A DNA stretch of 64,000 nt from an uncultured Collinsella sp. (lineage in GTDB: Bacteria > Actinomycetota > Coriobacteriia > Coriobacteriales > Coriobacteriaceae): positions 124,001 to 188,000 of the forward strand of contig UQOY01000001.1 of assembly GCA_900542825.1 (NCBI GenBank), in the 5' to 3' direction. Shown piece by piece: positions 8,742-16,487 of this stretch. The notes beneath the pieces are model-generated. The model worked only from the letters and a program-made list of their open reading frames with translations. It ran no database searches and was not told where the DNA came from. The translations under genes and the position numbers were made by a program. The stretch's first letter is position 1, and every line of letters begins with the position of its first letter.

Positions 8742-9665
8742 CTACACGCCTACGACGACGAAGACGAACGCGAGGACCGCGATGCCGACGACGGCCCAGG
8801 TCTGGTTACCGAGCACCTTGAAGCGCGAACGGGAAACGGAGTTCTCGAGCACGCCGCAGACGACGAAATCGACCAGGCACTTGACGAGGAAGACGACGGC
8901 GCCCACGAGAGCGGTGACGCCGATGGTCGCGGGCTCTCCCCAGGGGATGAAGATGGAGGTGAACCAAGCGACGACCACGACCTGCTTCATGCCCATGGCG
9001 AGCTTCATCATGGCCAGGGACGGGCCGGAGAGCTCGGCGAGCGGGCCCTCCTGGAGCTCCTGCTCGGCTTCGGCCTGATCGAACGGAAGCTTGCCGAGCT
9101 CCATGTAACAGGCGGCCGCGAAGGCGACGCCGGCGAGGATAACGGCGACGACGCTCGAGACGTTGCCCGTAACGATGTGCTGGCCCATGGTCGCAATGTC
9201 CGTGGAGCCGCACACGATGGCGACGGTGAACAGCGCGATGAGCATGGACGGCTCGATGAGCACGCTCATGAGCAGCTCGCGGATACCGCCGAAGCCCGCG
9301 TAGGCGTTGGAGGAATCCACGCCGGACAGTGCGAAGAAGAAGCGGGACAGCGCGAGCGCGTACATGATGGTGATGGCGTCACCAAAGACGGGCATGGGGC
9401 TCTCGAGCGTGAACATGGGCAGACCCATGGCGAGCATGAACGACACCGCGAGGAACAGCGGCGGCATGATGCGCAGCACGAAGCTCGAGTCGGAACTCAC
9501 GGACTCGGGACGCGCCATGAGCTTCGCGAGGTCCCGGTAATCCTGAAGGATGGACGGACCGCGGCGATTGTGCATCTTCGCGCGAATCACACGGGCGAGG
9601 CCGGAGAAGAAGGGCGCGACCAGCATGACCACGAGGCCCTGCGCCATCGCAAGAACGATGTTCAT
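8742..9665 (-). CDS. hyfC: Hydrogenase-4 membrane subunit HyfC (NuoH-like)
   Basis: A 307-residue NuoH-like (complex I subunit 1) membrane protein that anchors the soluble hydrogenase arm. Visible NuoH-type features include R-R-G-P-S-I-L-Q-D-Y-R-D near the N-terminus and a cytoplasmic F-D-Q-A-E-A-E-Q-E-L loop rich in acids. The ORF could start 117 codons further upstream, but that part overlaps hyfB in another frame and is arginine-rich noise; the ATG at 9665 gives the family N-terminus. It starts 17 bp after the hyfB stop. Confidence 0.92.
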   Translation of the reverse strand: MNIVLAMAQGLVVMLVAPFFSGLARVIRAKMHNRRGPSILQDYRDLAKLMARPESVSSDSSFVLRIMPPLFLAVSFMLAMGLPMFTLESPMPVFGDAITIMYALALSRFFFALSGVDSSNAYAGFGGIRELLMSVLIEPSMLIALFTVAIVCGSTDIATMGQHIVTGNVSSVVAVILAGVAFAAACYMELGKLPFDQAEAEQELQEGPLAELSGPSLAMMKLAMGMKQVVVVAWFTSIFIPWGEPATIGVTALVGAVVFLVKCLVDFVVCGVLENSVSRSRFKVLGNQTWAVVGIAVLAFVFVVVGV

Positions 9666-9682
9666 AATATCCTCTCCCCTCT

Positions 9683-11701
9683 CTAGACCATGACCACGGC
9701 GAGCACGAGGAAAACCACGAGCGCCGCGACGATGTAGCAGATGTATACGGAGTAGTTGCCGCCCTCGATCTTGGAGGCAAGGCCGGCCAGCTTGTCGGCA
9801 CCCTCGCTCGGTGCATCGACCAGGAAACGGTCGGGCAGGGGCTCGACGCCCTGGGCGACACCGGTGAGCTTCTGGAACACGTGCGCGATGGACCAGCAGA
9901 TCTTGGTGCATACCTCGCGCAGGGTGTAGAGCGGGCCCATGAAGAGCTCGACGTCGGACGCGAAGCTCGTGGCGACGACGGGCATGTGCTCGTTGGGCTC
10001 GTAGCCGCACGCCCAAGGGTCGGTCTTCTTAGCGGGGGCCTTGGTGCCGAGGCAGAACCTCAACACGAACGCGAGGCCGGTGAGGACCACGAGCGCGATG
10101 GCGATCGCGGGGGTGGAGGTGGCGGCACCGGAAATCTCGTTCACCAGAGACACGCCCGAGGTGGCCGTGACGGCGGAGCCGGCAAGCACGCTCTGGGCGA
10201 CGTCGCCCAGAACCGGGGCGATGACGGGAGAGCCGATTCCCAGCACCACGCAGATGGCCGCGAGGAGCATCTGCGAGAACAACATCGGAGCCGGGGACTC
10301 CTTGGCGTTCGCAGCCTCCTGGGAACGCGGGCTGCTCGCGAACGAGACGCCGTAGGCCTTCACGAAGCACGTAACGGCCAGGGCACCGGTGATGGCGAGC
10401 GCGGCCGCGGAGGCGACGGCGAACACCATGACGACCGGGTCGGAGAGCGTCGAGATGTTGAACAGGGACTGGTAGGTGAACCACTCGGAAACGAAGCCGT
10501 TGAGCGGCGGGATGGCCGAGATGGCAAGAGCGCCGATGAGGAAGCAGACGGCCGTGACCGGCATGCGGCGGAACAGACCGCCCATCTTCTCCATGTTGCG
10601 CGTACCCGTGGCATAGAGCAGGGAGCCCGCGCCGAGGAACAGCTCGCCCTTGAACATGGCGTGGTTGAGCGTGTGGTAGAGGGCGGCCATGAGCGCGATC
10701 GTCGCGATGACGTCGTTGCCCAGGGCGTGCGCCGTCATGGACGCGCCGACACCGAGCAAGATGATGCCAATGTTCTCGACGGAGTGATAGGCCAGCAGGC
10801 GCTTGATGTCGTGCTCGTGGAGGGCGTAGACGACGCCCAGGACCGAGGAGATGGATCCAAAGACCAGGACCATGAGGCCCCACCAGAGCTGGACGCCCGA
10901 ACCCGCGAGCAGGTCGAGACCGACCTTGAGGATTCCCAGGATGCCGATCTTGATCATGCCGCCGGACATGAGGGCGGACACGTTGGACGGCGCCTCGGGG
11001 TGCGCCTGGGGCAGCCAAGAGTGCAGCGGGATGATACCGGCCTTTGCGCCAAATCCGAAGAACGCGAGGACGAAGCACACGGAGGAGATGGCGGGTCCAA
11101 AGTCATGCGTACGGAAATCACTGAAGCTGAAGGAACCGCCCACGCCGTTGGTCATGAGCAGGAAGCTCGCCATGATGAGGACGAAGCCCACGTGCGCGAT
11201 GACGAAGTAGAGCCAACCGCCCTTGATGGAGTTCTTGTTTTCCTCAATGACGACAAGGAAGTAGCTCGTGAGGGACATGAGCTCAAAGGCGACCAGGAAC
11301 CAGAACACGTTGTCGGCGGTGATGACGAGCATCATCGAGGCGACGAAGGTGTTCATGAAGAAGCCGGCGCGCCCGACCTTGCCCGGGTACTCGTCGAAGT
11401 AGGACAGACCGTAGATGAAGCCCGCAAAGGCGAGGATCGAGATGAGGACCACGATCAGGCCCGCAAGGCCGTTAAGCAAGAGCTCGAGACGGGCGAACGG
11501 GAAGAAGAAGACCGTGTTGAGGGACGAAACGTCGCCAAGCACGGCCTCGAGGCCCGCGATGAACGACAGCACGGCCGCGACGGCGCCGATAAGGCAGCCG
11601 GCGGTCTTGGCGGCGTTATCGGCCTTGATCAGCAGAACCGAGGCGAGCGCACCGATGCACGAGACGGCAAGCGATGCGATAAACAGCGTCATGCTATCCA
11701 T
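9683..11701 (-). CDS. hyfB: Hydrogenase-4 membrane subunit HyfB, antiporter-like
   Basis: A 672-residue membrane protein matching HyfB/HycC: an N-terminal NuoL-like antiporter module with I-P-L-H-S-W-L-P-Q-A-H and a Lys-containing discontinuous helix, then a C-terminal extension that ends in a final transmembrane helix. It is the largest membrane subunit of the complex. Its start codon lies inside the preceding ferredoxin gene (8-bp overlap), so the two are translationally coupled. GGGAG precedes the ATG at suitable spacing. Confidence 0.92.
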   Translation of the reverse strand: MDSMTLFIASLAVSCIGALASVLLIKADNAAKTAGCLIGAVAAVLSFIAGLEAVLGDVSSLNTVFFFPFARLELLLNGLAGLIVVLISILAFAGFIYGLSYFDEYPGKVGRAGFFMNTFVASMMLVITADNVFWFLVAFELMSLTSYFLVVIEENKNSIKGGWLYFVIAHVGFVLIMASFLLMTNGVGGSFSFSDFRTHDFGPAISSVCFVLAFFGFGAKAGIIPLHSWLPQAHPEAPSNVSALMSGGMIKIGILGILKVGLDLLAGSGVQLWWGLMVLVFGSISSVLGVVYALHEHDIKRLLAYHSVENIGIILLGVGASMTAHALGNDVIATIALMAALYHTLNHAMFKGELFLGAGSLLYATGTRNMEKMGGLFRRMPVTAVCFLIGALAISAIPPLNGFVSEWFTYQSLFNISTLSDPVVMVFAVASAAALAITGALAVTCFVKAYGVSFASSPRSQEAANAKESPAPMLFSQMLLAAICVVLGIGSPVIAPVLGDVAQSVLAGSAVTATSGVSLVNEISGAATSTPAIAIALVVLTGLAFVLRFCLGTKAPAKKTDPWACGYEPNEHMPVVATSFASDVELFMGPLYTLREVCTKICWSIAHVFQKLTGVAQGVEPLPDRFLVDAPSEGADKLAGLASKIEGGNYSVYICYIVAALVVFLVLAVVMV

Positions 11702-12311
11702 TGTTTACGCTCCCTTCTGCTTTCTCGGACAGGCCCTGGGCCACAGCGGTAGCGTCGACGACCGGACCGTTTTCGATCGAGCGCAGGCGCTTGGCCTCGT
11801 CGAGCTCGCGATCGGCCGCGCCGCCCATGACGGTCAGCGCCTTGGTGGGGCACGCCGCCACACAATGCGGGCCGTCCGGATCGAAGGCGCACAGGTCGCA
11901 CTTCACAGCGCAGGTGTACTGGCCAGGAGCCCACGTAAGAAGGCTGCTCAGGGACTTAGGATACGAAGGCGTCGGGTCGCACATGCCTGCGACACCGGCG
12001 ATAGACGTGCCATCGGGATGGATGGCTCCGAAGGGGCATGCGATGGCGCACAGTCTGCAACCGATGCACTCCTGCTCCTTGACGTGGATGCGATCGCCAT
12101 CGTGCTCGATGGCATTCACCGGGCAAACCTCGGCGCAGGGGGCACCCTCGCAATGGTGGCAGGCAAGGGCGGCCGAAATACCGCCGGTCTTCACGAGCGC
12201 CAGGCGCGGCGTATCCTGAAGACCCTGCATCCGGTGGGCGTCGGCACAGGCGGACTGGCATGTTCCGCAGCCGATGCACCTCTCCGGGTTGATGTCGATG
12301 AAGCGGTTCAT
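11694..12311 (-). CDS. Four-cluster ferredoxin subunit, HyfA/HydN-like
   Basis: A 205-residue electron-transfer protein of the DmsB/HydN class with four cysteine groups, the first being C-I-G-C-G-T-C-Q-S-A-C. It should carry electrons from FdhF to HycF. The GTG two codons upstream is an alternative start, but the ATG at 12311 has AAGGAAG at better spacing. It overlaps hyfB by 8 bp and follows fdhF after a hairpin. It is the second such ferredoxin at the locus; whether it is HyfA or a HydN paralogue cannot be settled by eye. Confidence 0.88.
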   Translation of the reverse strand: MNRFIDINPERCIGCGTCQSACADAHRMQGLQDTPRLALVKTGGISAALACHHCEGAPCAEVCPVNAIEHDGDRIHVKEQECIGCRLCAIACPFGAIHPDGTSIAGVAGMCDPTPSYPKSLSSLLTWAPGQYTCAVKCDLCAFDPDGPHCVAACPTKALTVMGGAADRELDEAKRLRSIENGPVVDATAVAQGLSEKAEGSVNNG

Positions 12312-12328
12312 CCCCACTTCCTTTCAAA

Positions 12329-12368
12329 ATAACGGGCCGGGCTCCCGAACGTACGGGACGCCCGGCCC
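12329..12368 (-). terminator. Hairpin between fdhF and hyf genes (terminator or attenuator)
   Basis: A perfect 9-bp GC-only stem (GGGCCGGGC at 12334-12342 with GCCCGGCCC at 12360-12368) lies 21 bp after the fdhF stop. On the minus strand it is followed by GTTATTTTG. It could end part of the fdhF transcript or process the message so that fdhF and hyf genes are made in different amounts. Confidence 0.6.
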
Positions 12369-12389
12369 AAAAAGCCAACGAGAACGGGA

Positions 12390-14612
12390 CTACACGATTT
12401 GATTCACATGCGTCTCGTCGTCGAACTTGGCGGCGCCGGGCTCAACGTCCTGGGGAGCGGCGGCGTCGACCAGAGCCTGCTTGAGCTCGGTGTACTGACG
12501 CTCGACCTCGCCCTCGGCCCAGACTTGATCGGCAATGGCGTCGACCTGGCAGGCGGAGAACTTGTCCTCGGGCGTGTGCGAGACCGGGTCGACCTTGTGC
12601 ATGGTCAGCTCGTTGCACTTGCCGATCCACCACTGGTAGGTCATATAGACCGTGCCCTTATTGATACGGTCGCTCACGTCGGCGCGGCTGTATACCTGTC
12701 CGCGGCGGCTGTGAATCGAGACGATGTCGCCGTTCTTGATACCGCGCGCCTGGGCGTCCGCGGGATTCATGCGGACAAAACCGGGCTCGTCGGCGAGCAG
12801 CGCCAGCGTCTTGCAGTTGCCGGTCATCGAACGGCAGCTGTAGTGGCCGACCTCGCGAACGGTGCACAGGATGAGCGGGTACTCATCGTCGGGAAGCTCG
12901 GAGGGCGCCTCCCAGTCGTGCGCCATCAGGTTGGCGCGGCCGTCCTTGGTGGTGAACTTGCCACCAGCGAACATGTCGGCCGTGCCGTGGTCGTTCACAT
13001 CGGTGCTCTTGACCGGCCACTGGGCGTAACCGCCCTCGGGAGCCATCTTTTCGTAGGTTGCGCCCACAAAGTTGGGGCACAGGCTAATGCACTCGTTCCA
13101 GATCTGCTCGGTGTTGTCGTAGTGCATGGGATAGCCCATGCGCGTGGACAGGTCCGCGAAGATCTCCCAGTCATGACGGCACTCGCCCTTGGGCGGAACG
13201 GCCGCGTCAAAGTGCTGGAAGCTACGGTCGGATGCGGTAAAGACACCCTCGTGCTCGCCCCAAGAGGTGGCAGGCAGGATGACGTCGGCGAGCATAGTCG
13301 TCTGCGTCATAAAGATGTCCTGGCAAATGAACAGATCCAGCTCGGAGAGCGTCTTGCGCATACCGGCCGAATCGGGCTCGGTCTGCACCGGGTCCTCGCC
13401 GTAGTTGTAGAAGCAGTGCACCTTGCCCTCGTCGACCAGGTGACCCAGGTCGGTGAGCTTGTAGCCCTCCTCGAGCGGGAGCTTTTCCTCGGGCACGCCC
13501 CAAGCCTTGGCAAACTTGGCGCGAGCGGCGGGGTCGGTGACTTTCTGGTAGCCAGGGTACAGGTTGGGCAGCATGCCCATATCGCAGGAGCCCTGGACGT
13601 TATTCTGGCCACGCACGGGCGCGAGACCGGAGTTGGGTTTGCCGATCTGGCCGGCAACGCAGGCGATGGAGGCGATGGTGTGCACCGTCTTCAGGTTCTG
13701 CTTCTGCTGGCATACGCCCATGCCCCAGCCAATGATGGCAGAAGGCTTCGCCGTGGCGTACATCTCGGCAGCTTGGTGGATCAGCGCGGGATCGACACCC
13801 GTGATGTCCTGTACGGATTCGGGAGTGTAGTTCTTGATGGTCTCCCACCACTCGTCAAAGCCGTTCGTGTGCTCGGCGACGAATTCCTTGTCGTAGAGGC
13901 CATCGTTGACCAGACAGTTGGCAAAGGCGTTGAGGAACGCAACATTGCAACCGTTCTTGATCGGAAGGTAGAGATCGGCGATACGCGCGGTTTCGATATG
14001 GCGCGGGTCGGCGACGATGATCTTGCAACCCTTTTCTTTGGCTCGCACGATACGCCTTGCGACGATGGGGTGCGAATCGGCAGGGTTATAGCCGAAGAGG
14101 AAAATGCAGCCCGCATCCTCCATACCGGGGATGGAGCATGACATGCAACCTGAACCAACCGTGTCCATCAGACCGAGGACAGTAGGGCCGTGTCAAGTAC
14201 GGGCGCAGTTGTCCACGCTGTGGGTGCCGATGCACGCACGCGTAAACTTCTGCATGACGTAGTTCGCCTCATTGCCGCCGCCTCGCGAGGAGCCGGTGGT
14301 CATGACAGCGTTAGGACCATATTCGTCAATTATGGCCTGCATCTTAGATGCGGTGAAATCCAGTGCCTCGTCCCAGCTTACGCGCTCAAGATCCGCGCCC
14401 TTGGTGCGGCGGATCATCGGGTGCAGTACGCGAGGAGTCAAGATCTTGGTGTCGTTGATGAAGTCGTAGCCGCTCATGCCCTTAAGGCACAGCTCGCCCT
14501 GATTGGTGATGCCGTTGAGCGGTTCGGTACCCACGACCTGGCCGTTTTGGACCAGGAGGTTAAACTGGCAACCGGCGCCGCAATACGGGCAGATCACTTT
14601 GTGCTTCTCCAT
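12390..14612 (-). CDS. fdhF: Formate dehydrogenase H, selenocysteine protein
   Basis: This molybdopterin enzyme oxidises formate to CO2 and feeds electrons to hydrogenase. The reading frame crosses an in-frame TGA at 14193-14195 that encodes selenocysteine at residue 140, the same position as in E. coli FdhF; the context is C-A-R-T-U-H-G-P. Total length is 740 residues. The N-terminal [4Fe-4S] ligands are Cys8, Cys11, Cys15 and Cys42, again matching E. coli. A SECIS-like hairpin follows the UGA. AAGGAGGG precedes the ATG at 14612. Plain ORF calling would wrongly split it into two genes. It needs selenium and molybdenum cofactor, both served by clusters further along the window. Confidence 0.97.
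14160..14195 (-). promoter_or_regulatory. SECIS element of fdhF with the UGA codon
   Basis: On the minus strand the UGA is followed after 11 bases by a stem TGTCC/GGACA with a 10-base loop TCGGTCTGAT. The loop carries GGTCTG, as in the E. coli fdhF SECIS, which SelB binds to direct selenocysteine insertion. The stem spacing is also that of the E. coli element. Confidence 0.85.
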
Positions 14613-14635
14613 GACACCCTCCTTCCTTTCTCTGC

Positions 14636-14651
14636 TACCGATTAATCGGTA
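14636..14651. promoter_or_regulatory. Perfect 16-bp palindrome upstream of fdhF
   Basis: TACCGATTAATCGGTA is a perfect palindrome 24 bp before the fdhF start, between the HydN-like ferredoxin gene and fdhF. Size and symmetry suit a dimeric repressor or activator site. No matching regulator is encoded in the window. Confidence 0.45.
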
Positions 14652-14688
14652 CGTATTTGACAATCGTTGGGCCTGTATGGCCGCCCGC

Positions 14689-15207
14689 CTACGCCTCGTT
14701 TTCGATGGTGGCGCGGGCACGCTCGGCAGTCAGCTCCGCCAGGCGCTCCTCGTCTACCAGGGTGAGGCCCTTAGTCGGGCACGCCTCGGCACACGCCGGA
14801 CCGCCGGGACGGTCCACGCACAGGTCGCACTTGAGCACGAAGCTCTTAGTCTGCGAACCCACGCGCACGTCGCCCATCAAGACGGGGACCTGCGTGGTCG
14901 CCACGCTCACGGCGCCAAAGGGGCAGGCCATGACGCAGCTCTTGCAGCCGATGCAGTTGTCCTCGTTGACGCCGATGCGATGGTTCTTTGGATCAAAGAA
15001 CAAGGCACCCGTGGGGCAGGCCTTGGCGCAAGGGGCATCCTCGCAGTGATGGCAAGCCACCGGTGCGGAGATCTCGTACGTACGCGTCACGCGCAGGCGC
15101 GGCGCGGCGATGTTGCCGGGAATGTCGTGCGCCTCGATGCACGCCGCCATGCAGGTTTGACACCCAATGCAGCGCGAGGAATCGGCTACGACTCGTTTAT
15201 TGCCCAT
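14689..15207 (-). CDS. HydN-like four-cluster ferredoxin, first gene of the locus
   Basis: A 172-residue ferredoxin with cysteine groups beginning C-I-G-C-Q-T-C-M-A-A-C, then C-H-H-C-E-D-A-P-C, C-I-G-C-K-S-C and a final C-D-L-C group. HydN-type proteins shuttle electrons from formate dehydrogenase H. It heads the minus-strand locus, 76 bp before fdhF. The ATG at 15207 has AGGAGGGAG upstream; the GTG three codons earlier is too near that site. Confidence 0.88.
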   Translation of the reverse strand: MGNKRVVADSSRCIGCQTCMAACIEAHDIPGNIAAPRLRVTRTYEISAPVACHHCEDAPCAKACPTGALFFDPKNHRIGVNEDNCIGCKSCVMACPFGAVSVATTQVPVLMGDVRVGSQTKSFVLKCDLCVDRPGGPACAEACPTKGLTLVDEERLAELTAERARATIENEA

Positions 15208-15384
15208 GTTGTTCACTCCCTCCTGAATCCCATGCCGGAGAGACCCTGCCGACGTTGCCCCGGACCGCCCGTGGTCCGGCATCGGCGTATCGAGAACATG
15301 CGGCGAAACAGGCACTCGGTAGAATATCTCCAACGGTATACAGGTTGAATATACGCAGTTGCAGGGGATAAACTTGAGCATAGG

Positions 15385-15410
15385 CCCTGCAATACGGGTG
15401 TATTGCAGGG
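15385..15410. promoter_or_regulatory. 11-bp perfect inverted repeat upstream of FHL locus
   Basis: CCCTGCAATAC and GTATTGCAGGG flank a 4-base centre, about 180 bp upstream of the first ferredoxin gene. No gene ends here on either strand, so a terminator role is unlikely and an operator is the better guess. Confidence 0.4.
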
Positions 15411-15569
15411 GTTTTGGCAGGTTGGAATTATTCTCTAGAAGCTATAAAGGTGAGTGTATTACACGCGTACGCCCAAGAAAGATTTCCCGCTCGTTTATGC
15501 AGGATGTAGTACGTTTGTAATATTGTTCACACTGAATTACTCTAGTGCAATAAAGTAATGGTTATAAGA

Positions 15570-15598
15570 TTGACTATTATTAGCCGATGTTGTATTTG
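15570..15598 (+). promoter_or_regulatory. Probable promoter of toxin-antitoxin operon
   Basis: TTGACT (15570-15575) is followed after 15 to 17 bases by TGTATTTG. The 8-mer TTGACTAT recurs at 15597-15604, 27 bp later, and could be an autoregulation site for the antitoxin. Confidence 0.4.
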
Positions 15599-15635
15599 AC
15601 TATTCAAATTGCACGCTCATTAAGGGAGGCCAGTG

Positions 15636-15959
15636 ATGTCTTCGACTCAAAAACGAGCCATCCTGCAGGTGCGCATTCGCGAGGAAGACAAGCAGCATGC
15701 CGAGCGTCTCTACGACGCCATGGGCACATCGCTCGCCGAGGCCGTACGTCTATTTGTCGCGCAGAGCATTTTGATGCGCAAGCTCCCCTTTCAGCCGGTC
15801 GCCGTGCGCTCAAAGGACGGCACCGCCGCCTATGGATCGCTCAAAGCATATGGGGACCCCAATCGCCGCTCCGAGGAGCGCAATGCCTGGATTGAGTACC
15901 TTGCTACAGAAAGCGACGATTCGATTTTGGGTCCCGAGGAAGTAGATATCCATGAGTAG
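15636..15959 (+). CDS. RelB/DinJ-family antitoxin
   Basis: A 107-residue protein whose N-terminal 50 residues look like a RelB/DinJ ribbon-helix-helix domain (basic beta strand, then D-A-M-G-T-S-L-A-E-A-V-R-L-F). The C-terminal half is polar and acidic, as expected for a toxin-wrapping tail. GGGAGG sits 6 bases before the ATG at 15636; a GTG one codon earlier is too close. It overlaps the PIN gene by 8 bp (ATGAGTAG), the usual antitoxin-first arrangement. RelB antitoxins normally pair with RelE-fold toxins, so a PIN partner is a hybrid pairing. Confidence 0.85.
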   Translation: MSSTQKRAILQVRIREEDKQHAERLYDAMGTSLAEAVRLFVAQSILMRKLPFQPVAVRSKDGTAAYGSLKAYGDPNRRSEERNAWIEYLATESDDSILGPEEVDIHE

Positions 15960-16407
15960 CACCATCATCGACGAGACCGTCATCCTACGCTACCTGCTCG
16001 ACGACGACGAGGTCCTGTCGCCGCGCGCCGCCAAGGTCATCGCCACGCGCACCGCTCGCGTCTACCCCGAAATCATCACACGCGTCGTGGTCACACTGCG
16101 CGACGTCTATAAGGTTCCCCGCGTTGAGATTGCTGCGGCCATGAAAAGGCTGCTCGATGACGTCATGGTCGACGAGCCCACCGTTGTCGCCCTTGCCGTC
16201 AAACTCTTTGGCAAGACCCATATGGACTTTACTGACTGCCTCCTCGCAGCCCGAACCGCCATCTACAACGATGATGTCGTGAGCTTTGGCAAGCCCATCA
16301 TCCAAGGCATGATCGATTACCGCCGCAAGCGCCAAACCGCAGCCGAAGCCCACAGCCGCAGCACCGACGCCACCATCGACAAGCTCCGCCACCACGGTCG
16401 CCTCTAA
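15952..16407 (+). CDS. PIN-domain protein (VapC-like), active site probably degenerate
   Basis: A 151-residue PIN-fold protein, normally a Mg2+-dependent ribonuclease toxin. The first Asp is present (I-I-D-E-T-V-I-L-R-Y-L-L), as is the third (H-M-D-F-T-D-C-L-L-A-A). The conserved Glu before the V-x-x-L-R-x-x-Y helix aligns with Arg (I-I-T-R-V-V-V-T-L-R-D-V-Y), and the last Asp of the T-F-D motif is Gly (V-V-S-F-G-K-P). Two of four metal-binding acids thus appear missing. A basic tail of about 35 residues follows. It may be an inactive toxin, or one with an altered site. Confidence 0.8.
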   Translation: MSSTIIDETVILRYLLDDDEVLSPRAAKVIATRTARVYPEIITRVVVTLRDVYKVPRVEIAAAMKRLLDDVMVDEPTVVALAVKLFGKTHMDFTDCLLAARTAIYNDDVVSFGKPIIQGMIDYRRKRQTAAEAHSRSTDATIDKLRHHGRL

Positions 16408-16453
16408 CCGACAGGCAACGGCATCGCCCGCCCCTCAGCCCCATCCCCTCTTG

Positions 16454-16487
16454 AGTTGCGGTGAAATAGTTCCTGGATTTAGGCTTA
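16454..16487 (+). repeat. Truncated copy of TTGCGGTGAAATA palindromic element
   Basis: AGTTGCGGTGAAATA at 16454-16468 matches the left arm of the elements at 31484 and 52579. The matching right arm is absent; the IS begins at about 16488 instead. This copy appears to have lost its second half through the insertion or a later deletion. Confidence 0.7.

Larger units (their letters stand above)
15208..15635. other. Divergent intergenic region between FHL locus and toxin-antitoxin pair
   Basis: This 428-bp gap holds the promoters of both flanking units. Seen in it: a leader hairpin (CCGGACC at 15260-15266 with GGTCCGG at 15273-15279) in the likely 5' untranslated part of the ferredoxin gene; a perfect 11-bp inverted repeat at 15385-15410; and an A/T-rich stretch from 15415 to 15620. 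A Rex-like sequence (TTGTAAT-N4-TTCACAC, 15515-15532) matches 11 of 14 consensus positions, which is suggestive only. No sigma-54 -24/-12 pair was found. Confidence 0.5.

Noticed and set aside
12390..14168. Separate molybdopterin oxidoreductase gene starting at 14168
   Set aside because: It is the C-terminal part of fdhF after the selenocysteine codon, in frame with the upstream part.
15208..15632. Sigma-54 promoter for the formate hydrogenlyase locus
   Set aside because: No GG/GC pair with correct spacing on the minus strand; enteric-type control is not supported.
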